Part shown: piece by piece, positions 23,601 to 34,600 of the stretch
How positions within the stretch are numbered: the first letter of the stretch is position 1
How the letters are laid out: each line of letters starts with the position of its first letter
Origin: Drosophila persimilis
Taxonomy: Eukaryota > Arthropoda > Insecta > Diptera > Drosophilidae
NCBI RefSeq assembly: GCF_003286085.1
Contig: NW_020825317.1
Coordinates: forward strand, 3,100,001 to 3,164,000
Direction: 5' to 3'
DNA: 64,000 bases
Position numbers and translations under genes: made by a program
The notes under the pieces: generated by a model
What the model was told of the DNA's origin: nothing
Seen by the model: the letters and a program-made list of their open reading frames with translations, nothing else
Databases searched by the model: none

Positions 23601-23639
23601 CTCGCAATGGCTTAGGTTTATTTGGTAAAACCTAACCAT
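20634..23639 (-). CDS. ORF2 polyprotein (AP-endonuclease/reverse transcriptase) of the R1-like element
   Basis: 1001 codons without a stop. Residues about 1-220 are an apurinic-like endonuclease: DVAIISEPY (catalytic Glu), VIAGDFNAR and YTASDHEAV (catalytic Asp-His). RT follows: LPKPGKPPDY, PNQYGFRRGRSTVDA, TLDIRNAFNSVKW, GVPQGSVMGPLLWN and the catalytic CYADDVAL. The C-terminus has a Cys/His motif, NCSWCGDATEDAEHIIFQC. All key catalytic residues are present, so the enzyme could be functional: it would nick target DNA and copy the element RNA at the nick. The ATG at 23639 overlaps the end of ORF1 by 8 bases, as is common in this clade. Confidence 0.9.
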   Translation of the reverse strand: MVRFYQINLSHCEAATDLLSQSVREMRSDVAIISEPYISPEDGFWVQSSSGKAAIWACGNPPLRPSVCAEFRHFVRAKLGNLWIYSCYHLPSLSRHSFAAAMDELTDDARHHKQNVIAGDFNARAQERDSDISRSSSSDAIYKGHALLEAFAALDVVLLNQGTANTFNRGGAGSVIDLTFTSSSLSPLSTWRLGNHYTASDHEAVVFSIGGEGGCRPTRDGQQMVNQLLESLLLACDASMSRKRPFKGKQSLTYWWNDEIQEARRTCLSARRRYQRARRRSGTSWPRLQAEYSGARKALKNAIKESKRECFLLLCDSAEKDPWGRAYKTVMKRIHGSNAGSPSDPDQLRTIVEALFPSGAHGLAISAVAHQPSYTVEPVTEDEIVALARSLKAKKAPGPDGIPNRAVKLVMAYNPHEFAKAFTQCLREGLFPSQWKLQHLVLLPKPGKPPDYPSSFRPICLIDSLGKTLEQIIRRRLDNAVEDAGGLSPNQYGFRRGRSTVDAIGRVVDIDSKAVEGTRWKGGKKEYCLIVTLDIRNAFNSVKWECILDSLNRRGVPQYLQAIVRSYFEGRLLEYNTAAGAQSHGITAGVPQGSVMGPLLWNIAYDGVIRLALPGGCQLTCYADDVALTVVDKHLDVVEANCDTAIQLIADWLRSAGLELAAHKTEAVLVSTRSTVETAHIRVGDQRLSSKRAIRYLGVMIDTRLSFREHLSYVQEKAANTSRALFRILLNTRGPKQERRILLTSVVRSAMTYAADIWADGIKVASYARGVKATHRLCALRIFCGFRTLSDDAQVLAGVLPIDLLVLEERAVAEAIRAGPARRDARKQPREGSLRAWQSSWDGSDNGRWTHRLIPDVRYWIGRRHGAVNFYSTQLLSGHGCFSHYLWRFGHEDSPNCSWCGDATEDAEHIIFQCGRFALIREELWRAAGGQLTPNNLIEAIVEDPMVWSAWRNFAAGAMKELRRCEEREWLGGTMVPAKHCFAASLLPVSPTQYSSLSSYS

Positions 23640-24249
23640 GTCCAGCGTATTGACTTGCCTTCTCTTTGGGTGCCATGGGGCACCTGTGGCTACCAGCTAC
23701 GTGTGTGTGGGGCTTGCTCTTTCCAACGCAAAGGAAGCATTTTGCCTCATTGTGGCAGTCACTTACCTTGTGCTCCACAGAACCACAGCGGAAGCACCAC
23801 CCGCTTCTGTCCACAGAGCTTTTGCAATTTAGTGCAACGTGGCCGATCTCAAGGCACCTGAAGCACTTTAACGGAAGGTTTCGCTCCCGTATGCGGCAGA
23901 CGGACCATGCCACTTTGACCTTTCCGACGGAGAGCGCCTTCGTCGCAAGGGTCGCCGGCAGGCACATAATAGCCCGCTGGGTACCACCAAAGCCTGGGCG
24001 CAAACTCTTAATGGCGTCCGCATCGAGAGTAATCCCCATTTGCTCGCTGAAGGCCTTCCTCACGTCCTCCGTGGTAGCCATCTCGTCCAAGTCGAGCATC
24101 TCTAGCCTCGTCTGCTGGGTGAGCGCTCTCGCCTCCACCTTGCCTCCTAGGGCAGTGCCTATGTCCTCGCTCCCATTCACCTTCGGTAGGTGCAGCTCTT
24201 TCGGTCTTTCTTGCCGGGTGTTCATGTGACTGCGACGTGGGGTGGCCAC
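23632..24249 (-). CDS. Partial ORF1 (nucleocapsid-like, CCHC zinc knuckles) of the R1-like element
   Basis: About 205 codons after an in-frame TGA; the first codon is GTG, so there is no genuine start. It ends with three zinc-knuckle modules: CFRCLEIGHVALNC, CFRCGSVEHKVSDC and a CFLCVGK...H...C variant. Before this a conserved MEMLDLDEMATTE-like helix region and RPGFGGTQRAIMCLPA can be read. Upstream, another frame reads ADEELAEAEKQYEW for a few codons, indicating both a frameshift near 24250 and a 5' truncation near 24285. Not expected to give a full protein. Confidence 0.7.
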   Translation of the reverse strand: MATPRRSHMNTRQERPKELHLPKVNGSEDIGTALGGKVEARALTQQTRLEMLDLDEMATTEDVRKAFSEQMGITLDADAIKSLRPGFGGTQRAIMCLPATLATKALSVGKVKVAWSVCRIRERNLPLKCFRCLEIGHVALNCKSSVDRSGWCFRCGSVEHKVSDCHNEAKCFLCVGKSKPHTHVAGSHRCPMAPKEKASQYAGHG

Positions 24250-24285
24250 TCATATTGTTTCTCCGCTTCGGCGAGCTCCTCGTCG

Positions 24286-24865
24286 GCTGTAGTGTGTATA
24301 TAAATACGGCTGATAAGCAACAAGCCTTCAGTTACCAGCAACATTGAGTTGACAATATTGCGACTCTTTTTTTTGTTAAACTTTTTTGTTTAGACCTTGT
24401 TTTAGTCAAAATACATTAAATGGAAGTACTAAAAAGTAATTAATCTTGTAGAATATTTATTCATCAACGGTCTAAAATTATGTATGCAGAACTAAGAGTT
24501 TTAGTTAGCCAGAATTATTCAATGGAATCTCTAAATTGAGCAATATGAACGACTATCCTCTTTCGTTTTTTTGCGTGACCTATTTCGCTAAAACTTTTTT
24601 TGTTTGAATTATTTCGCTAGAAACTTTTTTCAGACAAGATCCAATAAAAGCAAGTGTTTTAAATAAGCCAGTCAGGTAGAAAATTGCTTCATTAATCGGA
24701 TAAAATTATGTGGGCAGGGCTGAGGTTCGATTCAGTTAGTTATATTGCACGGAATATCATAAAAACGAGGAATATGTATAATAGAGCTTGAACTGGTCAG
24801 TATATTTATGGTATATTTTTAAAATTAATCGGTATATTTTGGTATATTTCTGAGGGTCGACAGTA
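24286..24865. other. AT-rich flank with diverged duplicated segments
   Basis: No gene. A block at about 24440-24530 (TCTAAAATTATGTATGCAGA) recurs in diverged form at about 24667-24775 (GATAAAATTATGTGGGCAGG), each preceded by a run of TTTTTT and GACAAGA/AGACC; it looks like an old tandem duplication or long-terminal-repeat remnant. A TATA plus initiator pair is listed separately. Confidence 0.4.
24297..24335 (+). promoter_or_regulatory. Canonical TATA box plus initiator (orphan core promoter)
   Basis: TATATAAATA at 24297-24306 is followed by TCAGTT at 24328-24333, placing the initiator A 31 bases after the TATA T, the ideal Drosophila spacing. No downstream promoter element was seen. It may belong to a retroelement LTR remnant, or be an upstream start for the SNX27 gene. 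Confidence 0.45.
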
Positions 24866-24867
24866 TC

Positions 24868-24912
24868 TCTTATCGATATATCGATATCTTATCGATCCGC
24901 TGTCACACGGGA
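24868..24912 (+). promoter_or_regulatory. DRE-cluster housekeeping core promoter of the SNX27 gene
   Basis: Three overlapping DRE-type sites: TATCGATA at 24871, ATATCGATAT at about 24879 and TTATCGAT at 24889. Immediately downstream, TGTCACACGGGAC resembles the Drosophila 'motif 1' (YGGTCACACTR). DRE plus motif 1 is the usual TATA-less broad promoter of constitutive fly genes. It lies about 740 bases before the start codon at 25640, leaving a 5' UTR that contains a GT microsatellite near 24990-25010. Confidence 0.65.
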
Positions 24913-25639
24913 CAGAACAGCAGCGCGTCGTCGAAGTGAAAAAAATAAATATTAATACAATATAACAAGTGCGTTCGCGCGTCCGTGTGTCTGTGTGTGT
25001 GTGTGTGTGTGTAGGGAAACAGGCAGAGGCAACTAGCAGAAATAGCAAAAGGAGACACAACAGCACCAGCAAATACTTCCCGGAACAAAAAAATGCAGAA
25101 ATTTTGCACTAGGCGGTGCGGATGCGGATGTTAACAGCAAAAATGCTATTCGCTATTCAAAAAATGCCGCAGAAATTCTAGCAGCAACAACAACACAGGC
25201 ACAGGAAACCAAAATCGGTGTGAATTTTTTTTCGTGGATAGTGGTTGCGGGTTGCGGATAGTGGAGCCTCGAAGAGTTGTGGGTTGTGGAGTAGAGCGGA
25301 GTGGAAAGGTGGAAAGTAAAAGTGGCTGCGGTGGCGGTGACTGTGCTTACTGACTCTGTATGTGCGCGCGTGAATGTTTGTGTGTGTGCTGTGCCAAAAA
25401 GAAGTTGCAGAAATATCAGAGTTACGCAAAAACAACTACAACAACACTGCCGCAAAAGTTATTGTGTAAAATAATTAAGTTGCAAATACATTGCCAAGAG
25501 AGCGCGATTGATTGAGTGAGAGTGCAGTGTAGTCCCAGTCCTATTACAGATTACAGTGAGTGACAGGCAGAGTGTGTGTTGGGAGCGACGACGAGGCGAG
25601 CGAAGAGGCGAGGCGAGGCGGAAGAGGCGACCCGGCGCA

Positions 25640-28600
25640 ATGAGCATTATTGGTGAGAATAACGGCAGCAGCAGCATCCCCCCTAACACCGCTACCGCCA
25701 CCGTCATAGCCACGGCCAATGGGCCGCGCGTCGTTACCATTTACAAGACGGAAACTGGCTTCGGTTTCAATGTACGCGGTCAGGTGTCCGAGGGCGGACA
25801 ATTGCGCTCCATCAATGGCGAACTGTACGCTCCCCTGCAGCATGTCAGCGCTGTCCTCGAGAACGGAGCGGCCGAGAAGGCTGGCATCAAGAAGGGCGAT
25901 CGCATACTGGAGGTGTAAGTATTACAAGTGGGTGTGTTTAAGAGGGTTCCTGTTCCTACTAGACGTCTGGAATGCCCGGTCGGTTCGGTCTGGTCTGGGC
26001 CTGCCATTCCACTCTAGCCTGGAGCACTACTTGAAGGGGGGTTGCTGAATTGAGAGAGAGAGAAAGAGACGTCGGCACGCGCTGCCTGGGAATATCAATA
26101 AACGTTTGTGTGTGTCGTTTTTGGGTGGGTTGTCCGTCCACCCATATAATATAAGAGGGCTGTTACAGAACTTCCCCATGTGCTGATATGACGTAGGCTG
26201 CAGGCCTTAGAGGAAGCAGTGTAGAAGTCCTCATTCAACGGTAGGTTAATATTTGTGTAATCTATACATTTATTAAGAGTACACCTTTGTGCTCAGCCCT
26301 TGCTTAGGCGCTGTCGGAATTAAAGCCGATTTGGCAGCCCTGGCTTTTTAATTACGTTACATCTTCATTCCTCCACCCACGTTCCCATATTTATTCTCTT
26401 CTGCATGCTTTAGTTGTGTGTGGGAGTGGGTGTGTGTGTGCTTTCTTCAATGGCATAACATTATGCCACACAAAAACACACAGGCACATATACAAAAGCT
26501 AATTAAAATGCTCGCTCATAGCATTTGGAATGTTCTCTCTTTCTCTCACTCTCTTTGTCTTGCATCTTTGACATTTTGGTTTTGCGCTCTGATATTTCGT
26601 TATCAACAGATGACGTTCCATTCTACTCCCATTCCATCAATCACTTAATTCTATTGTATGTGTTCCCCCCCAAGTTTGTAGTTTTTCGTTCAATGGTGCG
26701 GGTGGGCTGTCGTTGTCGTTGTCCCTGTCCCCTGTTCTATGACCACTATCCATTCTATCCACTCGCTTTTCGACACGAAATTGAATTAATAAATTTACAG
26801 AAGTCTCGTTACACGTTTGCGCAACCAACAACTTAATTATCATCAGCACCTCCGCCACACTGTCCACCGCCTTTTCATGCCCATGCGCTCCTTCCAATCT
26901 CGTCCCCACTCACGCCCCCTCAATCCACACGCGCTAAAAACTTGCAAATTTTCCACATTTTTCACACATATTCCCCATTGCAAAAAAAAAGAGAGAATGT
27001 GTGTTATAGCAGGGGAGAGAAGACACATAGAGGGAGATACAGGTAGGGACAGAGATAGAGTCAGCATGGTGTGCGGGTTTGCAGACGGTGGGGAGAGGAG
27101 ACAGGGACAACTGAAAGCGAGAGAGACGGCGTCCTCCTCGTCGTCTATTGTGTGCGGTTGTGGGGAGGTGGCTTGTTGTTGCTATTTGCAGTGGTTCATC
27201 ATTTCATTATCAACAACAACAACACCAGCGTGAGAATGAGCAAGAGGAGGTGAAATAGCTGCCGTTATAATTTGGCTGCGCGTGAGCTAACAAAGCGATC
27301 GGTAGAGGGCGCGCAACGCAAACAATAGCAACAGCAACAAGAAAGCAAACAAGAATAGAAGGGCCGAAGCTTTTGATACCCTCGCTGATTGATCGTTCCA
27401 AAGGCAGGTCTAAACTATAGAAAAATTTGAGTTGATAACACTAGGCAACAAACAGCTGATAAATGCAGATTCAACTAAAAAGAGTAATTTACAAAAATTT
27501 TTTCATTAAAACTATTTCAGTTTTTACCAGTATTTAAAAATTAAAAAAAAAAACATAACATATTAAAAACGAGGAGTAACATTGTGAGTCGCAGCTACGG
27601 CCGCAACTCTACATTTATTCCCAATTACCCGGGAGCCAGTATGGCCCCCCTCCGCCAGAGGGCACACACTGCACGTTGAGAGTGTGTGTGTGAGAGAGCG
27701 ATACTTTATATGGTCGGAAATGCTTCCTTCTGGGTGTTACGCACATCCACTTTCACCACAAATCTAATATACCCTCATTACAATACTCATTTTAAGTATA
27801 AAAAGTATTTCATCAAACAAATTTAAATCCCCAAAAACTATCAGAAAAGGTGGCTTTGGTTCGAAGCGTAATTGAAAAGTTACATTTTTCTGCTTAGTGT
27901 AATCTGCAGTTTCGAATAAATATGTATACGCTTTCTGCGTGCAAAATCATACGAATTAATTGTTTTCGCGTTGGACGCCTGCTGTTCCCCTCTCTGTCCC
28001 TAAGTTTATCCACAATTTCACTATCAACGAGGGCTAACGCGAAACTATGAGTAGTTTCGGGGAGAAGTTTAATTGATAGAAGAATTGAGATCCTTCGGGG
28101 AATGTGTACTCTAAGCCTTAACCTAATTCTAGAATACTTTTGCTCGAAATATTTGAATACACGTTATATCGGTTGGCTATATCGCAATTGGCTCGTTTGT
28201 TAATCTGTGTTTGGGGCGTTCCTCCACTCTCTGCACAAACATCCGCCCCCGTTCTGTGCGGCTCTAGTGGTTTGTGGCCCGTGAGCCTGTAATCAGCACA
28301 AACAACCGTCTTCCGTCTTTATTTTTACTCTTTCTGATTGTACATATTTTTCATTTACGTATATTGTATACAACAAATTTGTATTCAAGAAAAATCCGTA
28401 TGTCAGAGCTTCCTGGACCACAAATACTTGACCAAAGACCGCCAATTCCAATGATCCTCTATCAGGGCCGTCCGCTCTGCGGTCCATAGGGTAGGAGCGG
28501 CGTTGCATAGGCTACCGTTGCAGCGGGCACAGTACGGGTCGTTGGCACTGCACTCGGGAACCTCGCCCGCACATCCTCGCACCGTGTATACTAGATCCAG

Positions 28601-31600
28601 GCGACTGATGACTGTGCTCACGCACAGCTCCACCGGATTCGTGCAATTGCTGACGGTCATCGCCTCCGGGTTGGTCATGGCCGCGCAATCATCGTCCTGC
28701 TCCTGCGAGTTGCAGCGGTAGCAGCTGCGGACGGACCACCTGTTGCACCCATCGCTGTTTCGGCAAAACTGGCACCTCTCGCCGCCGTTGTCGGAGGGTG
28801 AGAAGTCGGCATCGGCGCATCCACGTCGCAGGACAGTATCTGCCGTCAAAAAGAAGGAAAGGACATCAGAGTGAGAGAGACAGAGAGAGAAAGAGAGACA
28901 CAGAGAGAGAGAGAGAGAGTTGTACAGTACTAATGTAAACAATATTTATCGTATATTTTGGAATAAATTCATGCAGCCCGATTCCCAATTCGCGAGCTCC
29001 TATTTCCCCACTCACCCTAACCTTGCTCGCAAGAATAGCAGGCCACGGTACCATTGGCGCACTTCTCCGTGGGGAGGTTACGGCCGGAGCGGCAGCCCGG
29101 ATTGCTGGTCGAATTACACACGGCGCAGACAATGTCCTGGCACTGGCCGTTGCAGAAGTCGCCGGAGCACTGGCTCAGCTCTCCGGTGGGGAAGAAGCCC
29201 ATGGTGGTGGAGCAGCCGCGCTGCAGCACCTCCGTCTGGGTGTTGAGGTGCGTGTAGCAGCCCTCGCGGTGGCCGTACATCACTTTGTTGGTGCACTGTG
29301 CAACCGTATCGTTGCTGACGGAGCACTGTTGCGGCTGCTGGCCCTCCGTTGGCGCCTCCTGCTTGCGCAGGCAGTCAGGATTGGGAGACAGGCGTTGGTG
29401 GGTGCATTGGAGGCAGCGACTCTCGGTGACGGTGCGCTCCGCGTTACAGCCGTTGTAGTTGCACTTGAGGCAGACGTGCGGACAGGTGTCGGGCAGGTTG
29501 GTGTGCTCACAGCCGCGTTGCGTGTTGGACAGGTGGACAACGTTGGTGTAGCAGCGATCTCCTTCCCAGTAGACGGGGCAGGGCAACAGCAGATGCGGTT
29601 TGGCCGTCACGTCGATGCAGTCCGATCCGGTGCACTGGTAGCAGCGCAGACGGTCCGTGGGATACACATGTCGGTTGCAGAGGCTCGTGTTGCATCGTTC
29701 GCAAGGCTCCGCGCAATAGCCGTTCGGATGGAGCCGGGCCAGGCAGCCGCGACGCGTCAGACCCGCCGTGATCGAAGTGACGCACTCGTCGCCGGCCGCC
29801 GCGCACTCTTCCACCTCCAGCTGCTGGCCTGGCCGTGTGGCGCACTCCGAGTCCTCGGCCGAGTCGCAGGTATAGCACTCCAGAGACTGGGACGCGTCCA
29901 GCAGCAGGGTCAGCGTAGCAAAAGCGACCAGCAGCAGCCGGAGGAGTAGCTCCTTCTTCTTATTCCACTTGTTTGCCATCGTCTGAGGCCGTTCGTTCAG
30001 CGACAGCGACTCCGTGAATAGATTGGCAGACAAAGAACCGCTGCGATTTGGCCTGCAGCTCGATAAGATTAGGGCACTCAAGTGGTTCCAGGTCCCAGGG
30101 CTAAAAGTGGAAGAGGCATCGGAAAGCGATTTTCGCGGATAAGGCTCTGGATGGGGATACGTTTTTGGTTTTGATAAGACAACTGCAGAGAACTGCACTC
30201 TTGGAAGTGCTTCAGTGCGTAGCCAAAGAAATGTCCAACGACATACTTTTTACATCGCCCCCGGCGAGGTGCTGAAAAAATCGAATCTACCTCCCAGTTC
30301 TCGGGCTCGAGCCCCTCACGCCACGCAATGAGTTATCTCTGCTCGACTCGAGTTTCGTTGATGAGGCCTAATATATCTGCTGATCTAGGAGCTCCGAGAA
30401 GGAACACGCCAGAAGCCCCAACTAACTACACATGACAACTAATTGCATTCAAGACTATAGTAATAGTTCTTTGGTCGTACCCAATGCTTATTTCTCACGA
30501 TAAAACATGTCGTTTCTTTAGTTCGAGTAGAGTTGCTCATTTAACGAGCCCAATTGGACAGCCTGAAATCCTGGTGGGATGTGAGGTGGAGAGACGCGAC
30601 GCTGAAAGCTTCTTCCATTTGTTTTCCCCAAGACGTCCTTTCAAGACGTTAGCTCCCCATTCATGGCTCTGAATGGAAGCTTTAGCATAATGGAGGACCT
30701 AAAGAGAACCCAAGAATGATTTCAATTTTTCCATCTGCATCTTTTGTACCGTAGTGCACTTGGTGGTTACCACCTACCCAGGAGACGCATCCCTTACCTT
30801 GGCTGCTGGATGTCGCCTCTGCCCTGCCACTCGGGCCACTTAACATTGTGCTCGGGGGTGGGCTGTGTGGTACAAACAGGGGGCGCACTTGTGGGCTGTG
30901 GTGGGTGGGTGTACGATTCAATCAATGGGGATTATGAACTATTTTCAGTTTGCGGTTTCGTTTTGTTTGGTTTCCGCTTTCTTTACCGTGTGTTCTGATG
31001 CGTTGCCCCGAGTTCCGGACGACACAGAACCTCCCACAGGGATCTGCATACCTTTGTACACATATTTTTATGTCAGTATTTCAATCACAAGCATCATAGC
31101 ATGAATAAACTTCTGGACAAAGAGTGTCGTCGTCCTTTGAAATTGCATTCTGTAAGATGATTTTTATAATTAAAAAAAAAAAGAAATTCCTTGCTCCTTT
31201 TCTCTGTTCGAGTACATGCCTTTGGATGCCTTTCTTGAGGGGGCAAGGGCAGTACTCCTTCTCTTCCTTTGGTAAAATAAATAATTAAAGTTGTGATTCA
31301 TGGTCTTTAAATATTGAAATCCTTGCATACATTCATACATTTATTGAAGCTTGTGGCACCAACAACCAACAAGCAACAACCACTCCTAAGAAGCGAGTGT
31401 AGTCGATTCGATTTTGTTCGTAGCAATCCATTTGTGGGTTCTATTCCTGCTTTGCTTTGTTTTCCCTTCAATACAGCCCTCGAATTTGTGTGTTGCGGTT
31501 GAGTTCTGTGTCAGTGTTGCTGTTGCTGGTGGTTTTATGGCATATGCCCCAACAATAATCAATAGGTTTGCGTCACTGGATGGCTGGATGGTTGGGGAGC

Positions 31601-34600
31601 GTTTTTTGTTGCTATTTTCCTAGCCCACATTTCCAAATTTCCCAGACTTACATACCTCCCTCTCTGTAGCTCTGTGGCTCTGTGGCTCTACGGTACGGTG
31701 TGTTCGGGCGGTTTCAGGTTTTTGTTTCGCTTTTGGGGTTCGTTTTGTAACGTTCCGGCTAAGCCAGAAATAAACAGAATTCGAGGAGGGGAATGGTAAT
31801 AGTAATGTTATGGTAATGCTTAAAGGTATAGGGTATGGTATAGGCAGACAACATCAAACAGCAATTGGGAACAAGGCACAGGGCCAGAGGATTAGAGTGC
31901 TAAGCTCTACTGCAAGGGAGAAGAATTTTCACCTGCCCCTCATGCCCCAAAGAGATTAACTTTCGATGGGAGCAACCATCCAGCCATGTTATAGAGACTT
32001 CTTTAGTATATACACATTAGCATACGTACATCCATAGATTGTTTAAATTTGTTTGGCCATTAGAATGAAATAATTGTGTAAACATTGAAAAGAACGGGGA
32101 CTACTATTTCTTATTTATTCGGAGTGGTGGGCTGGGGCTTGCCAATAATTATTCGATTTTCTCAACTTAAACAATTAAATTAGCGCCATAGCGCCCCCAC
32201 ATGTCCACAGCAAGAACTAGAGGCACAATATATCGCGAGGGTAAACATATGTATGTGCAAATTGAATATGTTGTAGAAAATCCAATTTGCATTTTCCTAG
32301 AGCTACTTACGGACTTTCCGACCGCGGGTATACATACATATGTGCCCTTAGATGTGATACGAGTATATTAGAACTAAGGAGAGGTCTGCAGGACTACGTC
32401 GAAACTGTTTTTGGTCTAAAATCTACCCAGGATAAGTGAATACTCTACTCGATATATTCTTTGATTTCGCCCCTGTTGCTTCTGCACCTCTCCAGTTTTT
32501 ATACCCGATACTCAAAATGAGTATTGGGGTATATTAGATTTGTGGTAAAAGTGGATGTGTGTAACGTCCAGAAGGAATCGTTTCCGACCCCATAAAGTAT
32601 ATATATTCTTGATCAGCATCAATAGCCGAGTCGATTGAGCCATGTCCGTCTGTCCGTCCGTACGTTTGTCCGTCCCTATTAGCGCCTAGTGCTCAAAGAC
32701 TATAAGAGCTAGAGCAACGATGTTTTGGATCCAGACTTCTGTGATATGTCACTGCTACAAAAATATTTCAAAACTTCGCCCCGCCCACTTCCGCCCCCAC
32801 AAACGACGAAAATCTGTGTCATCCACAATTTTAAAGATATGTGAAAACCAAAAACGCAGAATCGTAGAGAATGACCATATCTTATAGACTGCAGAATCTG
32901 AATTGGATCGTATTATTATTATAGCCAGCATCCCGCCCTGTCTCTCTCTAACACACACGTAGCATAGGCGGCTTTGCTTAGAGTAAAACATTAGCGCCTA
33001 GATCTCAGAGACTATAAAAGCTAGAGCAACCAAATTTGGTATCCACACTCCTAATATATCGGACCGAGACGAGTTTGTTTCAAAATTTCGCCACACCCCC
33101 TTCCGCCCCCGCAAAGGATACAAATCTGGGGATATTCACCAATCTCAGAGACTATTATGGCTAGAGTAACCAAATTTAGTATCCGCACTCCTGTTAGATC
33201 TCACTATAAAACGTATATCTCAAAATTTCGCCCCACCCCCTTCCGCCCTCACAAAGGACGAAGAACTGTTGCATCCACAGTATTGAAGATACGAGAATCA
33301 TAGATAATGACCATATCTATCAGATTGCTGAATCTGGATCAGATCAGATCAGTTTTATAGCCAAAAGGAACAAAACAATTTGCACTGGCTACGCAGCGCC
33401 CGACGTCACGCTCAGCCTGATTTTCTGTCTCTCTCGCACGCACTCTTTGTCGTGTCGTTTAATATTAGCGCCGTCTGCCGGAGGAGAGCCATACTGACTT
33501 AGTATCGGGTATAACTGTAGAGTTGCGGTGTCCGCAGCAACTCACAACGTTCCCCCTCGTTTCTTTTCCTTTATGGAAGCCCAATACCAACAATTACACT
33601 GGTTGTCCAAATGTTCCTTCGCATGACACGCTAGGGCATCAGGGGGCAGAAATCCCCAATGAACCTTTCTATGAAGTGTTCGAGAATCATGGCGCGTTAT
33701 AATACTCGTAGATTGGGTAGGTTTTCTTTAGCTTAAAAGCAGCGTGTTTCAGCGTTCTTTTCAATCCTATCACTCCCACACATTGTTGCAAGCATGTTGC
33801 AAAGTCCATTTGAAAAATTGAACAAAAAATAGATAGAACAATTTCTTTGTGGCGGCATTTTTTATAACACTATTTATTTATTTCATTTGTATATTCCTAA
33901 CGGGACAGTATTTCTAATTTATGTTAATGTGCTACTCACATGGAGCTCTCATAGTTGTGTGCTTTTAAACATAATGATTTTCTTATTCTAGCATTTTTAT
34001 TACGACTAATAATTTTATTTAGTACTACTAATTCTAATACTAATTTTATGTTTTCTTATTGTATGTTTTTATCTTTATATACTCGATACTCAAAATTAGT
34101 GATTTGTGGTGAAAATGGATGTGTGTAACGTCCAGAAGGAAGCGTTTCCGACCCCATAAAGTATATATATTCTTGATCAGCATCAATTGCCGAGTAGATA
34201 GAGCCATGTCTGTCTGTCCGTCCGTCCGTTTGTCCGCCTCTATGAGTGCCTAGTGCTCAGAGACTATAAGAGCTAGAGCAACGACATTTTGTATCCAGAC
34301 TTCTGTAATATGCCACTGTTATAAGTGTATTTTAAAATTTCGCCCCGGTTTCTATTTGTTATATGTTTTGTCTCTTAACGATATATTGTGTGCAACACAT
34401 TGGTTGAACCATGGATTTTTTCTTTGGTTGCAATCTTTAATTTACGCACCGGTACGTATTTCTCATAAAGAAATTTTGTGTAAGCTCGCAGTTGTTCTAC
34501 TTGGGAATCGACATCATCCATGTTAAATATTATATTCCAGTCATAAGTGTTAAATTCATCATTAATATAGGTTTAGTATAACACAATTGCATTTAACAAT

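Larger units (their letters stand above)
20578..24285 (-). mobile_element. R1-clade-like non-LTR retrotransposon, 5' truncated, ORF2 intact
   Basis: Minus-strand order: partial ORF1 with CCHC knuckles, overlapping ORF2 (endonuclease plus reverse transcriptase, no RNase H), short 3' UTR, GAATAAAA and a poly(A) run at about 20576-20590 that abuts the 3' end of DINE-1 copy C. Absence of RNase H, the ORF2 start motif (YQINLSHCEAA), and three zinc knuckles in ORF1 fit the R1 clade (R1/RT/Waldo/TRAS relatives). Sequence resemblance to ORF1 stops near 24285, so the copy is 5' truncated. The uninterrupted ORF2 suggests recent insertion. Confidence 0.85.

Noticed and set aside
23632-24249. ORF1 zinc-knuckle protein as a host CCHC gene
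   Set aside because: It overlaps the R1-like ORF2 by 8 bases, has no start codon and matches retroposon ORF1 layout.
28403-28942. Separate small gene with an [16 protein letters not shown] hydrophobic start
   Set aside because: The hydrophobic start is translation of the intronic GA/CT microsatellite; splice sites and phase join the rest to the upstream Ly6 exon.
29023-29949. 308-codon plus-strand frame over the Ly6 exon
   Set aside because: Antisense shadow of a Cys/Arg-rich exon; Ala/Val-rich with no known domain.
29980-30198. Upstream extension of the Ly6 protein (73 extra residues)
   Set aside because: The downstream ATG at 29979 gives an immediate signal peptide; the extension is Ser/Pro-rich with no conserved features and would bury the signal.
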